Shown piece by piece: positions 1 to 7,297 of a DNA stretch of 64,000 bases. Every line of letters starts with the position of its first letter. The stretch's first letter is position 1. A program made the position numbers and the translations under genes. Origin of the DNA: Bradyrhizobium rifense. Lineage in GTDB: Bacteria; Pseudomonadota; Alphaproteobacteria; Rhizobiales; Xanthobacteraceae. The notes below the pieces were generated by a model that was not told where the DNA came from, searched no databases, and was given only the letters and a program-made list of their open reading frames with translations. The stretch spans positions 186,001 to 250,000 of the forward strand of contig NZ_VSSS01000051.1 in assembly GCF_008123425.1 (NCBI RefSeq), written 5' to 3'.

Positions 1-56
1 CCATGGGCTTTGGGGAGGTGACGATGTACATGAAGCGCATGCAAAACTCCTGTTGA
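1..56 (+). CDS. 3' end of an unidentified gene (partial)
   Basis: An open frame enters from the left edge and closes with TGA at 54-56; the visible tail reads GFGEVTMYMKRMQNSC. Only about 17 codons are inside the window, too few to name a family. It could be the real end of an upstream plus-strand gene or a chance open frame. The bases from 57 to 178 show no recognisable gene; they are the tail-to-tail gap before the minus-strand operon that ends at 179. Confidence 0.25.
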   Translation, partial: MGFGEVTMYMKRMQNSC

Positions 57-178
57 GGCGAGACGCGGCCGGTTCAGTCGCGCGATCAGCTCGCTATTGG
101 GATGACGATCTGGCCGGGGCCGGATCGACATGGACACCGGAAAAATTGCAGGCAGAAATTACGGGAACAAACGGACGC

Positions 179-871
179 CTATTGGCGCAGCATGATCAGG
201 GGATCGGCCGTATCGGGAACCCGCCGCCATTGCGCGTTGTCGTCGGCCTCGAACTGCCAGACGTCGCCCGATTTCGACATCAGGATGATCTGGCCGCGCT
301 CGAGCCGCCATTGCGTCGGATTGAACTGGGCGATCGCCGCATCGCATTTCGGCTTGAGGAAGACCTGGAAATTGTCCTGATCGGCTTCCGTGTTGGTCAG
401 CGTCAATCCGCAGACCGGCTGGCCGTTGCCGCGCACGATCGACCAGTCGCCGATCATCTGGTCCATCGACTTGGCCATCGAGCGGGCGGCGGCGAGGTCC
501 TGCAGGATGTAGACGCCCTCGCCCTGGCGCAGGCCCTCGAAAATGCCGGCCTCGACCTCGGTGAAATCGATCACGGATTCACCGGTCGCATCCTGCAAGC
601 GGACGATGTCGAGACCTTTCACGCTCCAGGCGACGATATCCTTGGTGAAGGGCAGCGCGGTCTTGCAGGCCGGCTCGAGCTCGAGCTTGAAACCCTGCGC
701 CACCGGGTCGCCCTTGATCGTGACGACGCAGGTCTTGCTGCGTTCGGTGGTCGAAAGCTCCCACTGCCCGACCATCTCCTTCTTCAGGGTCGTCGCGTCC
801 TGCGCACGCGCAGCGCCGATCGCGGCGACACAGGCCGCGATCAGCAAAGCAACGACCCGAAGGGCGGCCAT
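179..871 (-). CDS. Inh/AprI-type protease inhibitor, two tandem domains
   Basis: A secreted 230-residue protein. Residues 1-23 form a signal peptide ending AARA. Two related halves follow. One opens near residue 33 with MVGQWEL and contains a Cys pair (C48, C69). The second opens near 139 with MIGDWSI and contains C154 and a later Cys in KPKC. This W plus Cys-pair pattern is that of the AprI/Inh (Omp19-like) beta-barrel inhibitors of metalloproteases, normally single-domain proteins of about 100-120 residues, so this looks like an internal duplication. The ATG overlaps the TGA of the dehydrogenase gene upstream by one base (TGATG), so it is probably translationally coupled. No metalloprotease gene is nearby, so the target protease is unknown. 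Confidence 0.72.
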   Translation of the reverse strand: MAALRVVALLIAACVAAIGAARAQDATTLKKEMVGQWELSTTERSKTCVVTIKGDPVAQGFKLELEPACKTALPFTKDIVAWSVKGLDIVRLQDATGESVIDFTEVEAGIFEGLRQGEGVYILQDLAAARSMAKSMDQMIGDWSIVRGNGQPVCGLTLTNTEADQDNFQVFLKPKCDAAIAQFNPTQWRLERGQIILMSKSGDVWQFEADDNAQWRRVPDTADPLIMLRQ

Positions 872-1860
872 CAGCGCCCCTTGAACGGCGTTTCAGCAAC
901 CGGCGTCAGCGGCGCCTTGCCGGCGAACCAGGACTTGAGGTTGTCGACCACGAGCTGGTCCATGGCATTGCGCGTCACCACGGAGGCCGAGCCGATATGC
1001 GGCAACAGCACGACGTTCTGCATGGTCTTGAGCTCCTCAGGCACGCTGGGCTCGGCTGCGAACACGTCGAGGCCGGCGGCGAGGATGGTGCCGGATTTCA
1101 ACGCCTGGATCATCGCCTGCTCGTCGACGACAGAGCCGCGCGCGACGTTGACCAGCACGCCGCGCGGGCCGAGCGCCTTGAACACCTCGGCATTGATCAT
1201 CTTGTTGGTCGAGGCGCCGCCCGGCACGATCACCATCAGCGTATCGACCGCCTTCGCCATCTCGATCAGGTCGGGATAGTGCTTGTAGGAGACGTCCTTG
1301 GAAGGGTTGCGCGAGTGATAGACCACCGGCACGAGCGAGGCATCGAGCCGGCGCGCGATGGCCTGGCCGATCCGGCCCATGCCGACGATGCCGACCTTGC
1401 GGTCACGCAGCGAGCCGACGCTGAGCGGATAATTCTGGGTCTGCCAGAAACCGGAGCGGACGTAGCGGTCGGCCTTGACGAATTCACGCACGGTGGAGAT
1501 CAGCAGGCCCATCGCAACGTCGGCGACCTCCTCGGTCAGCACGTCGGGCGTGTTGGTGACGATGATGTTGTGCTCGGCGGCGTATTTGGCGTCGATATGG
1601 TCGTAACCGACGCCAAAGCTCGCCACCATCTCGATCTTGGGCAATTGCGACAGCGAATCCTTGTCGGCGCGGACGGTGTGATAGGTCACCGCGACACCGC
1701 GGATCTTTTCGCGGATTGCCGGCGTCAGCCGCTCGAGGTCGCCGCGCGTCTCGGCCTTGTGCACGACGAAATGATCGGAAAACCCGTTCTCGAGGATCGG
1801 CCGCACCGGCCCATAGATCAGAAGGTCGATCTTGTCGGACGAAATCGAACCGGTAGACAT
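871..1860 (-). CDS. D-isomer-specific 2-hydroxyacid dehydrogenase
   Basis: A 329-residue cytoplasmic NAD(P)-dependent enzyme interconverting a 2-keto acid and a D-2-hydroxy acid. The Rossmann motif GMGRIG is at 160-165. The catalytic set is present: Arg241 in ARGSVVDE, Glu270 in DVFAAEP and His288 in LPHIGSAS. Sequence features resemble the glyoxylate/hydroxypyruvate reductase branch, but the substrate cannot be fixed. The ATG at 1858-1860 overlaps the TGA of the permease by one base, so it is the fourth gene of the ABC operon. The larger open frame reaching 2769 is an extension through the permease gene. The context suggests the enzyme acts on something derived from the imported compound. 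Confidence 0.9.
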   Translation of the reverse strand: MSTGSISSDKIDLLIYGPVRPILENGFSDHFVVHKAETRGDLERLTPAIREKIRGVAVTYHTVRADKDSLSQLPKIEMVASFGVGYDHIDAKYAAEHNIIVTNTPDVLTEEVADVAMGLLISTVREFVKADRYVRSGFWQTQNYPLSVGSLRDRKVGIVGMGRIGQAIARRLDASLVPVVYHSRNPSKDVSYKHYPDLIEMAKAVDTLMVIVPGGASTNKMINAEVFKALGPRGVLVNVARGSVVDEQAMIQALKSGTILAAGLDVFAAEPSVPEELKTMQNVVLLPHIGSASVVTRNAMDQLVVDNLKSWFAGKAPLTPVAETPFKGR

Positions 1861-2678
1861 CAGTTTTCCTTTCCAAGCGCGCTCTCGTGCCAGCGCCGTA
1901 ATACGAGGTGGGAAATTAGCGCCAGCACCCCATAGATGACAATCCCGGCCAGCGACAGCAGAAGCAGCGCTGCGAACATGCGGGGTATGTTCAATCGATA
2001 GCCGGATTCGGCGATTCTGTAGGCGAGGCCTGAGCCGGCGCCTGCTGTTCCCGCTGCGATCTCGGCCACGACCGCGCCGATCAGCGACAGGCCGCCGGCA
2101 ATGCGCAGGCCGCCGAGGATATAGGGCAGCGCCGCCGGCAGCTTCAGGAAGCGCAGGGTTTGCGGCGGCGAGGCGCCATAGAGCTGGAACAGGCCCGCGA
2201 GGTTGCGATCGACCGAATTCAGCCCGAGCGTGGTGTTCGACAGCACCGGGAAAAAGGCGACGATGAAGGCGCAGACGACGACCGCGGTCTGCTGTTCCAG
2301 ATAGATCAGCAACAGCGGTGCGATCGCGATCACCGGCGTCACCTGGAGGACGACGGCATAGGGAAACAGCGAGTATTCCACCCATTTCGACTGGTTGAAC
2401 AGCAGCGCCAGCGCGACGCCGCCGATGCTCGCGGCGACAAAACCTTCCAGCGTCGTCAGCAGCGTGGTCGCAAGCGATTGTGACAGCACCGCCCAGTCCT
2501 TGATCAGCGTCAGGAAGATGACCGAGGGCGCCGGCAGCACGTAAGGCGGGATCTCCCGAATGCGAACCACGAGCTCCCAGGCGGCAAGGCCGGCCGCGAA
2601 CACGATGACGGGCAGCACGAAACGCACGGCGTTTTGCGCGCCTGACGGCTTTGCGGTGACGGGGGCTTGCGCGTTCAT
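1860..2678 (-). CDS. ABC transporter permease, SsuC/NrtB type
   Basis: A 272-residue inner-membrane permease with about six hydrophobic segments. The conserved cytoplasmic loop that contacts the ATPase lies in the stretch with LYGASPPQTLRFLKLPAALP. The start at 2678 is chosen because ATG GAC-side overlap with the ATPase TGA is a four-base ATGA junction; a longer in-frame extension to 2732 lies inside the ATPase gene. Together with the ATPase and the NMT1-type binding protein this makes a complete importer of the nitrate/sulfonate/pyrimidine-precursor superfamily. The substrate is not known. Confidence 0.88.
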   Translation of the reverse strand: MNAQAPVTAKPSGAQNAVRFVLPVIVFAAGLAAWELVVRIREIPPYVLPAPSVIFLTLIKDWAVLSQSLATTLLTTLEGFVAASIGGVALALLFNQSKWVEYSLFPYAVVLQVTPVIAIAPLLLIYLEQQTAVVVCAFIVAFFPVLSNTTLGLNSVDRNLAGLFQLYGASPPQTLRFLKLPAALPYILGGLRIAGGLSLIGAVVAEIAAGTAGAGSGLAYRIAESGYRLNIPRMFAALLLLSLAGIVIYGVLALISHLVLRRWHESALGKEN

Positions 2679-3493
2679 AGCATCGACTGTCCCGAATAGG
2701 ACGGCGCCAGCGCGGCCGACACGCGCCGGCAATAATCGGAATAAGCCGCCGAGGTGCGAAACTCCTCACCGCGCGGCTCGAGGGTCTCGATCCGGATGTC
2801 GGCCTGGATGCGGCCGGGCCGCGCCGTCATGACCACGACGCGCTGCGACAGATAGACGGATTCGAACACCGAATGGGTGACGAAGATGACGGTCTTGCCA
2901 AGGCTGCGCCACAGCGCGAGCAGATCGTTATTGAGGCGGAATCGCGTGATCTCGTCGAGCGCCGCGAACGGCTCATCCATCAGGAGGATATCAGGATCGG
3001 TAACGAGCGCGCGCGCGAGCGACACCCGCATCTTCATGCCGCCGGACAATTCGCGCGGAAAGGCATCGGCGAAATCGGCGAGACCGACGCTGGCGAGCGC
3101 TGCATCGGCCCGCGCCCGCCCTTCGGCCTTCGGGACGCCGCCGAGCTTCAACGGCAGCCGCACGTTTTCGCGCACACTGGTCCAGGGCATCAGGGTCGGC
3201 TCCTGGAACACGAAGCCGATACCATGGCCGATCTTCTGCGCCGGGCCTTCATGACGCGACATCCGCACCGTGCCTGAAGACGCGGCGCTGAGCCCCGCAA
3301 TCAGTCTCAGCGCCGTCGACTTGCCGCAGCCGGACGGACCGAGCAGCGAGATGAACTCGCCCTTGCGCACCGCGAGGTCGAAGGGACCGAGCGCCATGAC
3401 GCCGTTGTCATAGGCCTTCGTCACGCCGCGCAGGCTGACGGCAAGCGCCGTCAGGCTGGCTTCGACCGTGGGCGAAGTTTTGGCGTCTGACAT
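2675..3493 (-). CDS. ABC transporter ATP-binding protein, SsuB/TauB type
   Basis: A 272-residue nucleotide-binding subunit. Walker A GPSGCGKST is at 52-60, the signature LSGGM at 149-153 and Walker B ILLMDEP at 169-175; the switch His sits in VTHSVFES. ATG at 3491-3493 is preferred to a TTG one codon upstream. It begins 11 bases after the stop of the binding-protein gene and ends in an ATGA overlap with the permease. It powers the importer encoded by its neighbours. Confidence 0.9.
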   Translation of the reverse strand: MSDAKTSPTVEASLTALAVSLRGVTKAYDNGVMALGPFDLAVRKGEFISLLGPSGCGKSTALRLIAGLSAASSGTVRMSRHEGPAQKIGHGIGFVFQEPTLMPWTSVRENVRLPLKLGGVPKAEGRARADAALASVGLADFADAFPRELSGGMKMRVSLARALVTDPDILLMDEPFAALDEITRFRLNNDLLALWRSLGKTVIFVTHSVFESVYLSQRVVVMTARPGRIQADIRIETLEPRGEEFRTSAAYSDYCRRVSAALAPSYSGQSML

Positions 3494-3504
3494 CAACGCT
3501 GACG

Positions 3505-4527
3505 TTACGGCTTTGCGGGGCGCAGCTCGACACCGACGCCCTTGTTGACGAAGCGTAGCGTGTAGGACTTGCGGAAGTCGAGATCACCCTTCACGACGCC
3601 GGCCTTCACCATCTTGTTGAAGAAGGAGGTGTAGCGATCGTCGCTCATCGCGCCGATGCCGTTCTTCAGGGACTCGCCGGAATCGACGATGCCGTATTCC
3701 TTCATCTTGGCGACAGAATAGGCCAGCAGTTCGTCGGTCATCTCCGGATTGAGCTGCTTGATCATGGCATTGCCGGCGGAATTGTCGCGGTAGATGTAAT
3801 TGTACCAGCCGATCATGGAGGCATCGACGAAGCGCTGCACCAGGTCCGCCTTCTTCTCGACCAGGTCGCGGCGGGTCTCGATCAGGGTCGAATAGGTGTT
3901 GAAGCCGGCATCGGCGAGCAGGATGACGTTGGGCTTGAAGCCGGCGGCCTTCTCGACGGCGAAGGGCTCGGAGGTGACGTAGCCCTGCATCGCGCTCTTG
4001 GGGTTGGCGATGAAGGGCTGCGGATTGAAATTATAGGGCCGGACGTTCTTCTCGCTGAAACCATATTCGGATTTGAGCCACTGGAAGTAGCTGCCCATGC
4101 CCTCCTTGGAGACGAACAGCGTCAGCGGCTTGAGCTCCTCGATCTTGGTGACTTTCGCATCCGGCTGCGTCAGCATCACCTGCGGGTCTTTCTGGAAGAC
4201 CGCGGCGATGGTCACCACGGGGACGTTGTTGGCGACCGCGTCGAACGACATCAGCGTGTTCGCAGCCATGAAGAAATCGATCTTGCCGGCGATCAGCAGC
4301 ATCCGGTTGTTCTCATTGGGCCCGCCCGGAACGATGGTGACGTCGAGCCCATATTTCTTGTAGGTGCCGTCGGCGACCGCCTGGAAGAAACCGCCATGCT
4401 CGGCCTCGGCGACCCAATTGGTGCCGAAGGTGACCTTGTCCAGGGTTTCCGCGCGCGCCGGCAGGACCGACACGAAAGTGGCCAGCAAGCCTGCCGTTAA
4501 CGCTCGCCGCAGATGGGAAGGGCTCAT
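3505..4527 (-). CDS. NMT1/THI5-like periplasmic substrate-binding protein
   Basis: A 340-residue exported binding protein. The signal peptide runs to about residue 26 (LPARA/ETLDK). The mature part opens with VTFGTNWVAEAEHGGFF, the typical NMT1/THI5 start, followed by KYGLDVTIVPGGPNENNRM. The ATG at 4525-4527 has a GGAG ribosome site seven bases upstream; the long in-frame extension to 4965 overlaps the divergent hydrolase gene and is rejected. It is the first gene of the five-gene operon. Relatives bind thiamine-pyrimidine precursors, riboflavin or other heterocycles, so the ligand is an open question. Confidence 0.88.
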   Translation of the reverse strand: MSPSHLRRALTAGLLATFVSVLPARAETLDKVTFGTNWVAEAEHGGFFQAVADGTYKKYGLDVTIVPGGPNENNRMLLIAGKIDFFMAANTLMSFDAVANNVPVVTIAAVFQKDPQVMLTQPDAKVTKIEELKPLTLFVSKEGMGSYFQWLKSEYGFSEKNVRPYNFNPQPFIANPKSAMQGYVTSEPFAVEKAAGFKPNVILLADAGFNTYSTLIETRRDLVEKKADLVQRFVDASMIGWYNYIYRDNSAGNAMIKQLNPEMTDELLAYSVAKMKEYGIVDSGESLKNGIGAMSDDRYTSFFNKMVKAGVVKGDLDFRKSYTLRFVNKGVGVELRPAKP

Positions 4528-4667
4528 GATGGGACTCCGTCGATCGTGTCTGGCCGATGCCAGACCAACGCGATAAAACCGCAAGACATTCGGGGACGCG
4601 AACCGGCCAGGCCCGCGTCCCCTCCATAACACCAAACTACGTGACAAATTCGGGCAAAGAAACCTTG

Positions 4668-5474
4668 ATGACGCCTCCGCGCGACTGGACCGAGATCCGC
4701 TGGGCCGATGCCAACCCTGCGGACGTATCGCGCTGGATCGCGGTGCTGCCGCTGGCGGCGACCGAGCAGCACGGCCCGCATCTGCCGCTCGAGACCGACG
4801 TGCTGATCGCGGACGCCTATCTCGCGCGCGTGCAGGAGGTGCTGGCCGCGACCATTCCGGCGACGTTCCTGCCTGTTGAGCCGGTCGGCATTTCCACCGA
4901 GCATATCGACTATCCGGGCACGCAGACGCTGCCGACCGAAATGGCGCTGAAGCGCTGGACCGCAATCGGCGAGGACGTCGCGCGACGCGGCGTGAAAAAG
5001 CTCGTCATCATCACCAGCCATGGCGGCAACAGCGCGGCGATGATGCTGGTGGCGCAGGATCTTCGCGCATATCAAAAACTGTTCGCGGTGACGACGTCGT
5101 GGTCGCGCCTGTCGGCTGCGGAAAAACTGTTCCCGGCCGATGAGGTGCGTCACGGCATCCATGGCGGCGCGGTCGAGACCTCGATCATGCTGGCACGCTA
5201 TCCGGAGCAGGTGCGCGTGGATGCGATCGCGGATTTTCCCGCGAGCAGCGTCGCGATGGAGACACAATATCACTGGCTCTCGACGCAGCGGCCCGCACCC
5301 TTCGCCTGGCAGGCGCAGGATCTCAACGCCAGCGGCGCCGTCGGCAACGCGACACTGGCCGTGATCGAGAAGGGCGAGCAGCTCATCGACCAGGGTGCGC
5401 GCGCCTTTTGCGAGCTGCTGACTGAGGTCGATAACTTCGACGTGAACAGGCTCGCCAAGGGCCCTCTCGGATAA
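4668..5474 (+). CDS. creatininase-family amidohydrolase
   Basis: A 268-residue cytoplasmic enzyme of the creatinine amidohydrolase family, which uses two metal ions. Metal ligands are visible in TEQHGPHLPLETD (E33, H35, D44) and in the TSHGGN block, with a second Glu in HGGAVETS. The chosen ATG is at 4668; the frame is open to 4557 but that part runs into the divergent promoter region. The family includes creatininase, MftE-type peptidases and formamidopyrimidine hydrolases. Divergence from an NMT1-type importer makes a role in using an imported cyclic amide plausible, but this is inference. Confidence 0.85.
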   Translation: MTPPRDWTEIRWADANPADVSRWIAVLPLAATEQHGPHLPLETDVLIADAYLARVQEVLAATIPATFLPVEPVGISTEHIDYPGTQTLPTEMALKRWTAIGEDVARRGVKKLVIITSHGGNSAAMMLVAQDLRAYQKLFAVTTSWSRLSAAEKLFPADEVRHGIHGGAVETSIMLARYPEQVRVDAIADFPASSVAMETQYHWLSTQRPAPFAWQAQDLNASGAVGNATLAVIEKGEQLIDQGARAFCELLTEVDNFDVNRLAKGPLG

Positions 5475-5613
5475 CCTGCATCTTTTTGGAATCACTCAGG
5501 AAAGAGCCGGATTCCCAGACCGCCCGAAGCGCTTTCGAACCGGTTTCGGCAAGCCTCCGTCCAATTGGGCACGCGGACCACAACGGACCGCCTCAACCCG
5601 GATGGAGTTTCAC

Positions 5614-5874
5614 ATGTCGATCAAGACCAAGATTGCCGCCGTCGCTCTCGCCGCCCTCACCGTCACCGCTGGCGTCGCATCCACCACGTCGACTGCTCAG
5701 GCCAAGCCGCTCGGCTGGGGCTGGGGCGTGGGCGCTGGCATCGCCACCGCCGCCATCGTCGGCACCGCGATCGCCGCCAGCAACCAGCCCTATTACGGCT
5801 ATCATCGCTGCGGCTGGGTCGCCCAGTACAACGCTTACGGCCAGTTCGTCGGCAACGTTCGTACTTGCTACTGA
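5614..5874 (+). CDS. small secreted Gly/Ala/Tyr-rich protein
   Basis: An 86-residue protein with a clear signal peptide (KTKIAAVALAALTVTAG, cleavage near STAQA/KPLG). The mature part has a GWGWGVGAG stretch, a hydrophobic AIATAAIVGTAIAAS segment and a C-terminal half with two Cys residues (HRCGW and VRTCY) that could form a disulfide. The ATG at 5614 has GGAG seven bases upstream. It is probably periplasmic or surface-exposed. Proteins of this style are common in Bradyrhizobium and have no known function. It is followed by a strong terminator. Confidence 0.75.
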   Translation: MSIKTKIAAVALAALTVTAGVASTTSTAQAKPLGWGWGVGAGIATAAIVGTAIAASNQPYYGYHRCGWVAQYNAYGQFVGNVRTCY

Positions 5875-5949
5875 TTTAAGGCTCTGAGGCCGATCTTACG
5901 TGGATCCTGCGTCCGACACGGGCGCCTCATCCACCCCGTGTCGTGCCCC

Positions 5950-5990
5950 GACCCCGCCCGGCTGTCCCCCCGGGCGGGGTCATCCTTTTT
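5950..5990 (+). terminator. strong Rho-independent terminator
   Basis: A perfect 12-bp GC-rich stem (5950-5961 with 5970-5981), an 8-base loop and a downstream run ending in five T at 5986-5990. It lies 75 bases after the small secreted protein gene and insulates it from the DUF1194 gene. Confidence 0.9.
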
Positions 5991-6067
5991 GTACCGTGAG
6001 AATGCCCGGCTGCTTCCGATTGCACGCTCCGCGTGCCACGATACGACAAGGTGGCTGGAGAGCGAGC

Positions 6068-7039
6068 ATGAACTGGCGGGTCTCGATTGGATCGATCCTG
6101 ATTGCGATGCTGACATCGATGCCTGCATTTTCTCAGCCAGCGTCGCAGCCGCAAACCGCGATCCAGGACGACAGTCGCGCTGCCGTGGACGTCGAGCTCG
6201 TGATCGCAGTCGACATTTCCTATTCGGTAGACCCGGATGACCTGGCGGCCCAGCGCGAAGGTTTTGCCAAGGCCATTGTCTCGGAGGAGTTTCTGCGAGC
6301 CTTACGCGCCGGTCCTGTCGGCAAGATAGCGCTGACTTATTTCGAATGGTCATCCACGAAGGACCAGAAAATCATCGTTCCCTGGCGACAGATCGACGGA
6401 CCGGAGGCGGCCGAGGCCGTCGCAGCTGAAATCATGAAAGCACCGATCCGCCGAGGTTCGCGCACGTCGATTTCGAGCGCGATCAGGTTCGCCATGTCTC
6501 TGTTCGAACAGACCCCCTACCGCGGCTCGCGCCAAGTCATCGACATTGCGGGCGACGGTCCCAACAGCAACGGCGATCCTGTCGCCGCAGCGCGTGACGC
6601 AGCGTTGCAGAAGGGCATCGTCATCACCGGCCAACCGGTCATGACCAACGCAACGACACCGGATCCGACGGACTTTCAGCATATCGACCACATCGATTGG
6701 TACTATGAGGATTGCGTGATCGGCGGCCCAGGTTCCTTTGTTGTGCCGATCACCGATCGTGAACACTTCAAGGAGGCGATCCGGACCAAGCTGGCTCTCG
6801 AGGTCGCGGGCCACACGCCGGAACGAATACCTGCCCCCTCCGCGGAAACCAAGCCGCGGGTTCTCTGCACGATCGGCGAGAAGCTGTGGCAGCAGCGGTG
6901 GAATACGACCAGTCCAGCGACGAGCAGTCCGGCAGCTAAAGTTCCGGTGGCGAACAGTCCGGCGAACCAGGATGACGCGCTGAAGAAAGAGGACGCGTTG
7001 CTCGCCAAGAAGATCAAGGGCGTCTGCCGCGGCTGCTAG
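6068..7039 (+). CDS. DUF1194 (vWA-like) secreted protein
   Basis: A 323-residue protein. Residues 1-22 form a signal peptide (IGSILIAMLTSMPAFSQ). The body fits the DUF1194 family: VELVIAVDISYSVD carries a DxSxS metal-ion-dependent adhesion site, followed by RRGSRTSISSAI and VIDIAGDGPNSNGDP, as in a von Willebrand A fold. The last 60 residues form a Ser/Pro/Ala linker and a short KKEDALLAKKIKGVC tail. The ATG at 6068 is chosen because it starts the signal peptide; the frame is open to 5900, through the terminator. It likely binds a metal and another protein in the periplasm; no partner is visible. Confidence 0.83.
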   Translation: MNWRVSIGSILIAMLTSMPAFSQPASQPQTAIQDDSRAAVDVELVIAVDISYSVDPDDLAAQREGFAKAIVSEEFLRALRAGPVGKIALTYFEWSSTKDQKIIVPWRQIDGPEAAEAVAAEIMKAPIRRGSRTSISSAIRFAMSLFEQTPYRGSRQVIDIAGDGPNSNGDPVAAARDAALQKGIVITGQPVMTNATTPDPTDFQHIDHIDWYYEDCVIGGPGSFVVPITDREHFKEAIRTKLALEVAGHTPERIPAPSAETKPRVLCTIGEKLWQQRWNTTSPATSSPAAKVPVANSPANQDDALKKEDALLAKKIKGVCRGC

Positions 7040-7238
7040 GTGCTGTCGTTAGCCGGCGACCGATCGCCGACCTGCGCGATTCCTCCGTACCCCCGCATTT
7101 GTCCCGGCTTTGGATCGGTCTGCGGCAAAGACCGGACCCCGCACGGCCCGGGTCATCCATTTTCCGCACCGGGAATTTGTTGCAGTCCCGTCACATAACG
7201 GTGCGAACCATCGTCTGCGGCATTCTGGACTAGTTGCT

Positions 7239-7257
7239 ATTGCGAATTACTTGCAAT
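7239..7257. promoter_or_regulatory. Fur/Mur-like dyad upstream of the porin operon
   Basis: ATTGCGAATTACTTGCAAT is a 19-bp imperfect inverted repeat with ATTGC/GCAAT arms. It resembles the TTGC-rich boxes bound by Fur-superfamily (Fur/Mur) regulators in alphaproteobacteria. It lies 41 bases before the first possible start of the porin gene. It could equally be an unrelated operator. Confidence 0.4.
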
Positions 7258-7297
7258 AAGGTTCGCAGCGAGCGCAGGGACTTGGCATAACTTTGGG

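Noticed and set aside
871..2769. A single 632-codon minus-strand gene
   Set aside because: Only the last 329 residues are a dehydrogenase; the upstream part is an out-of-frame translation of the permease gene.
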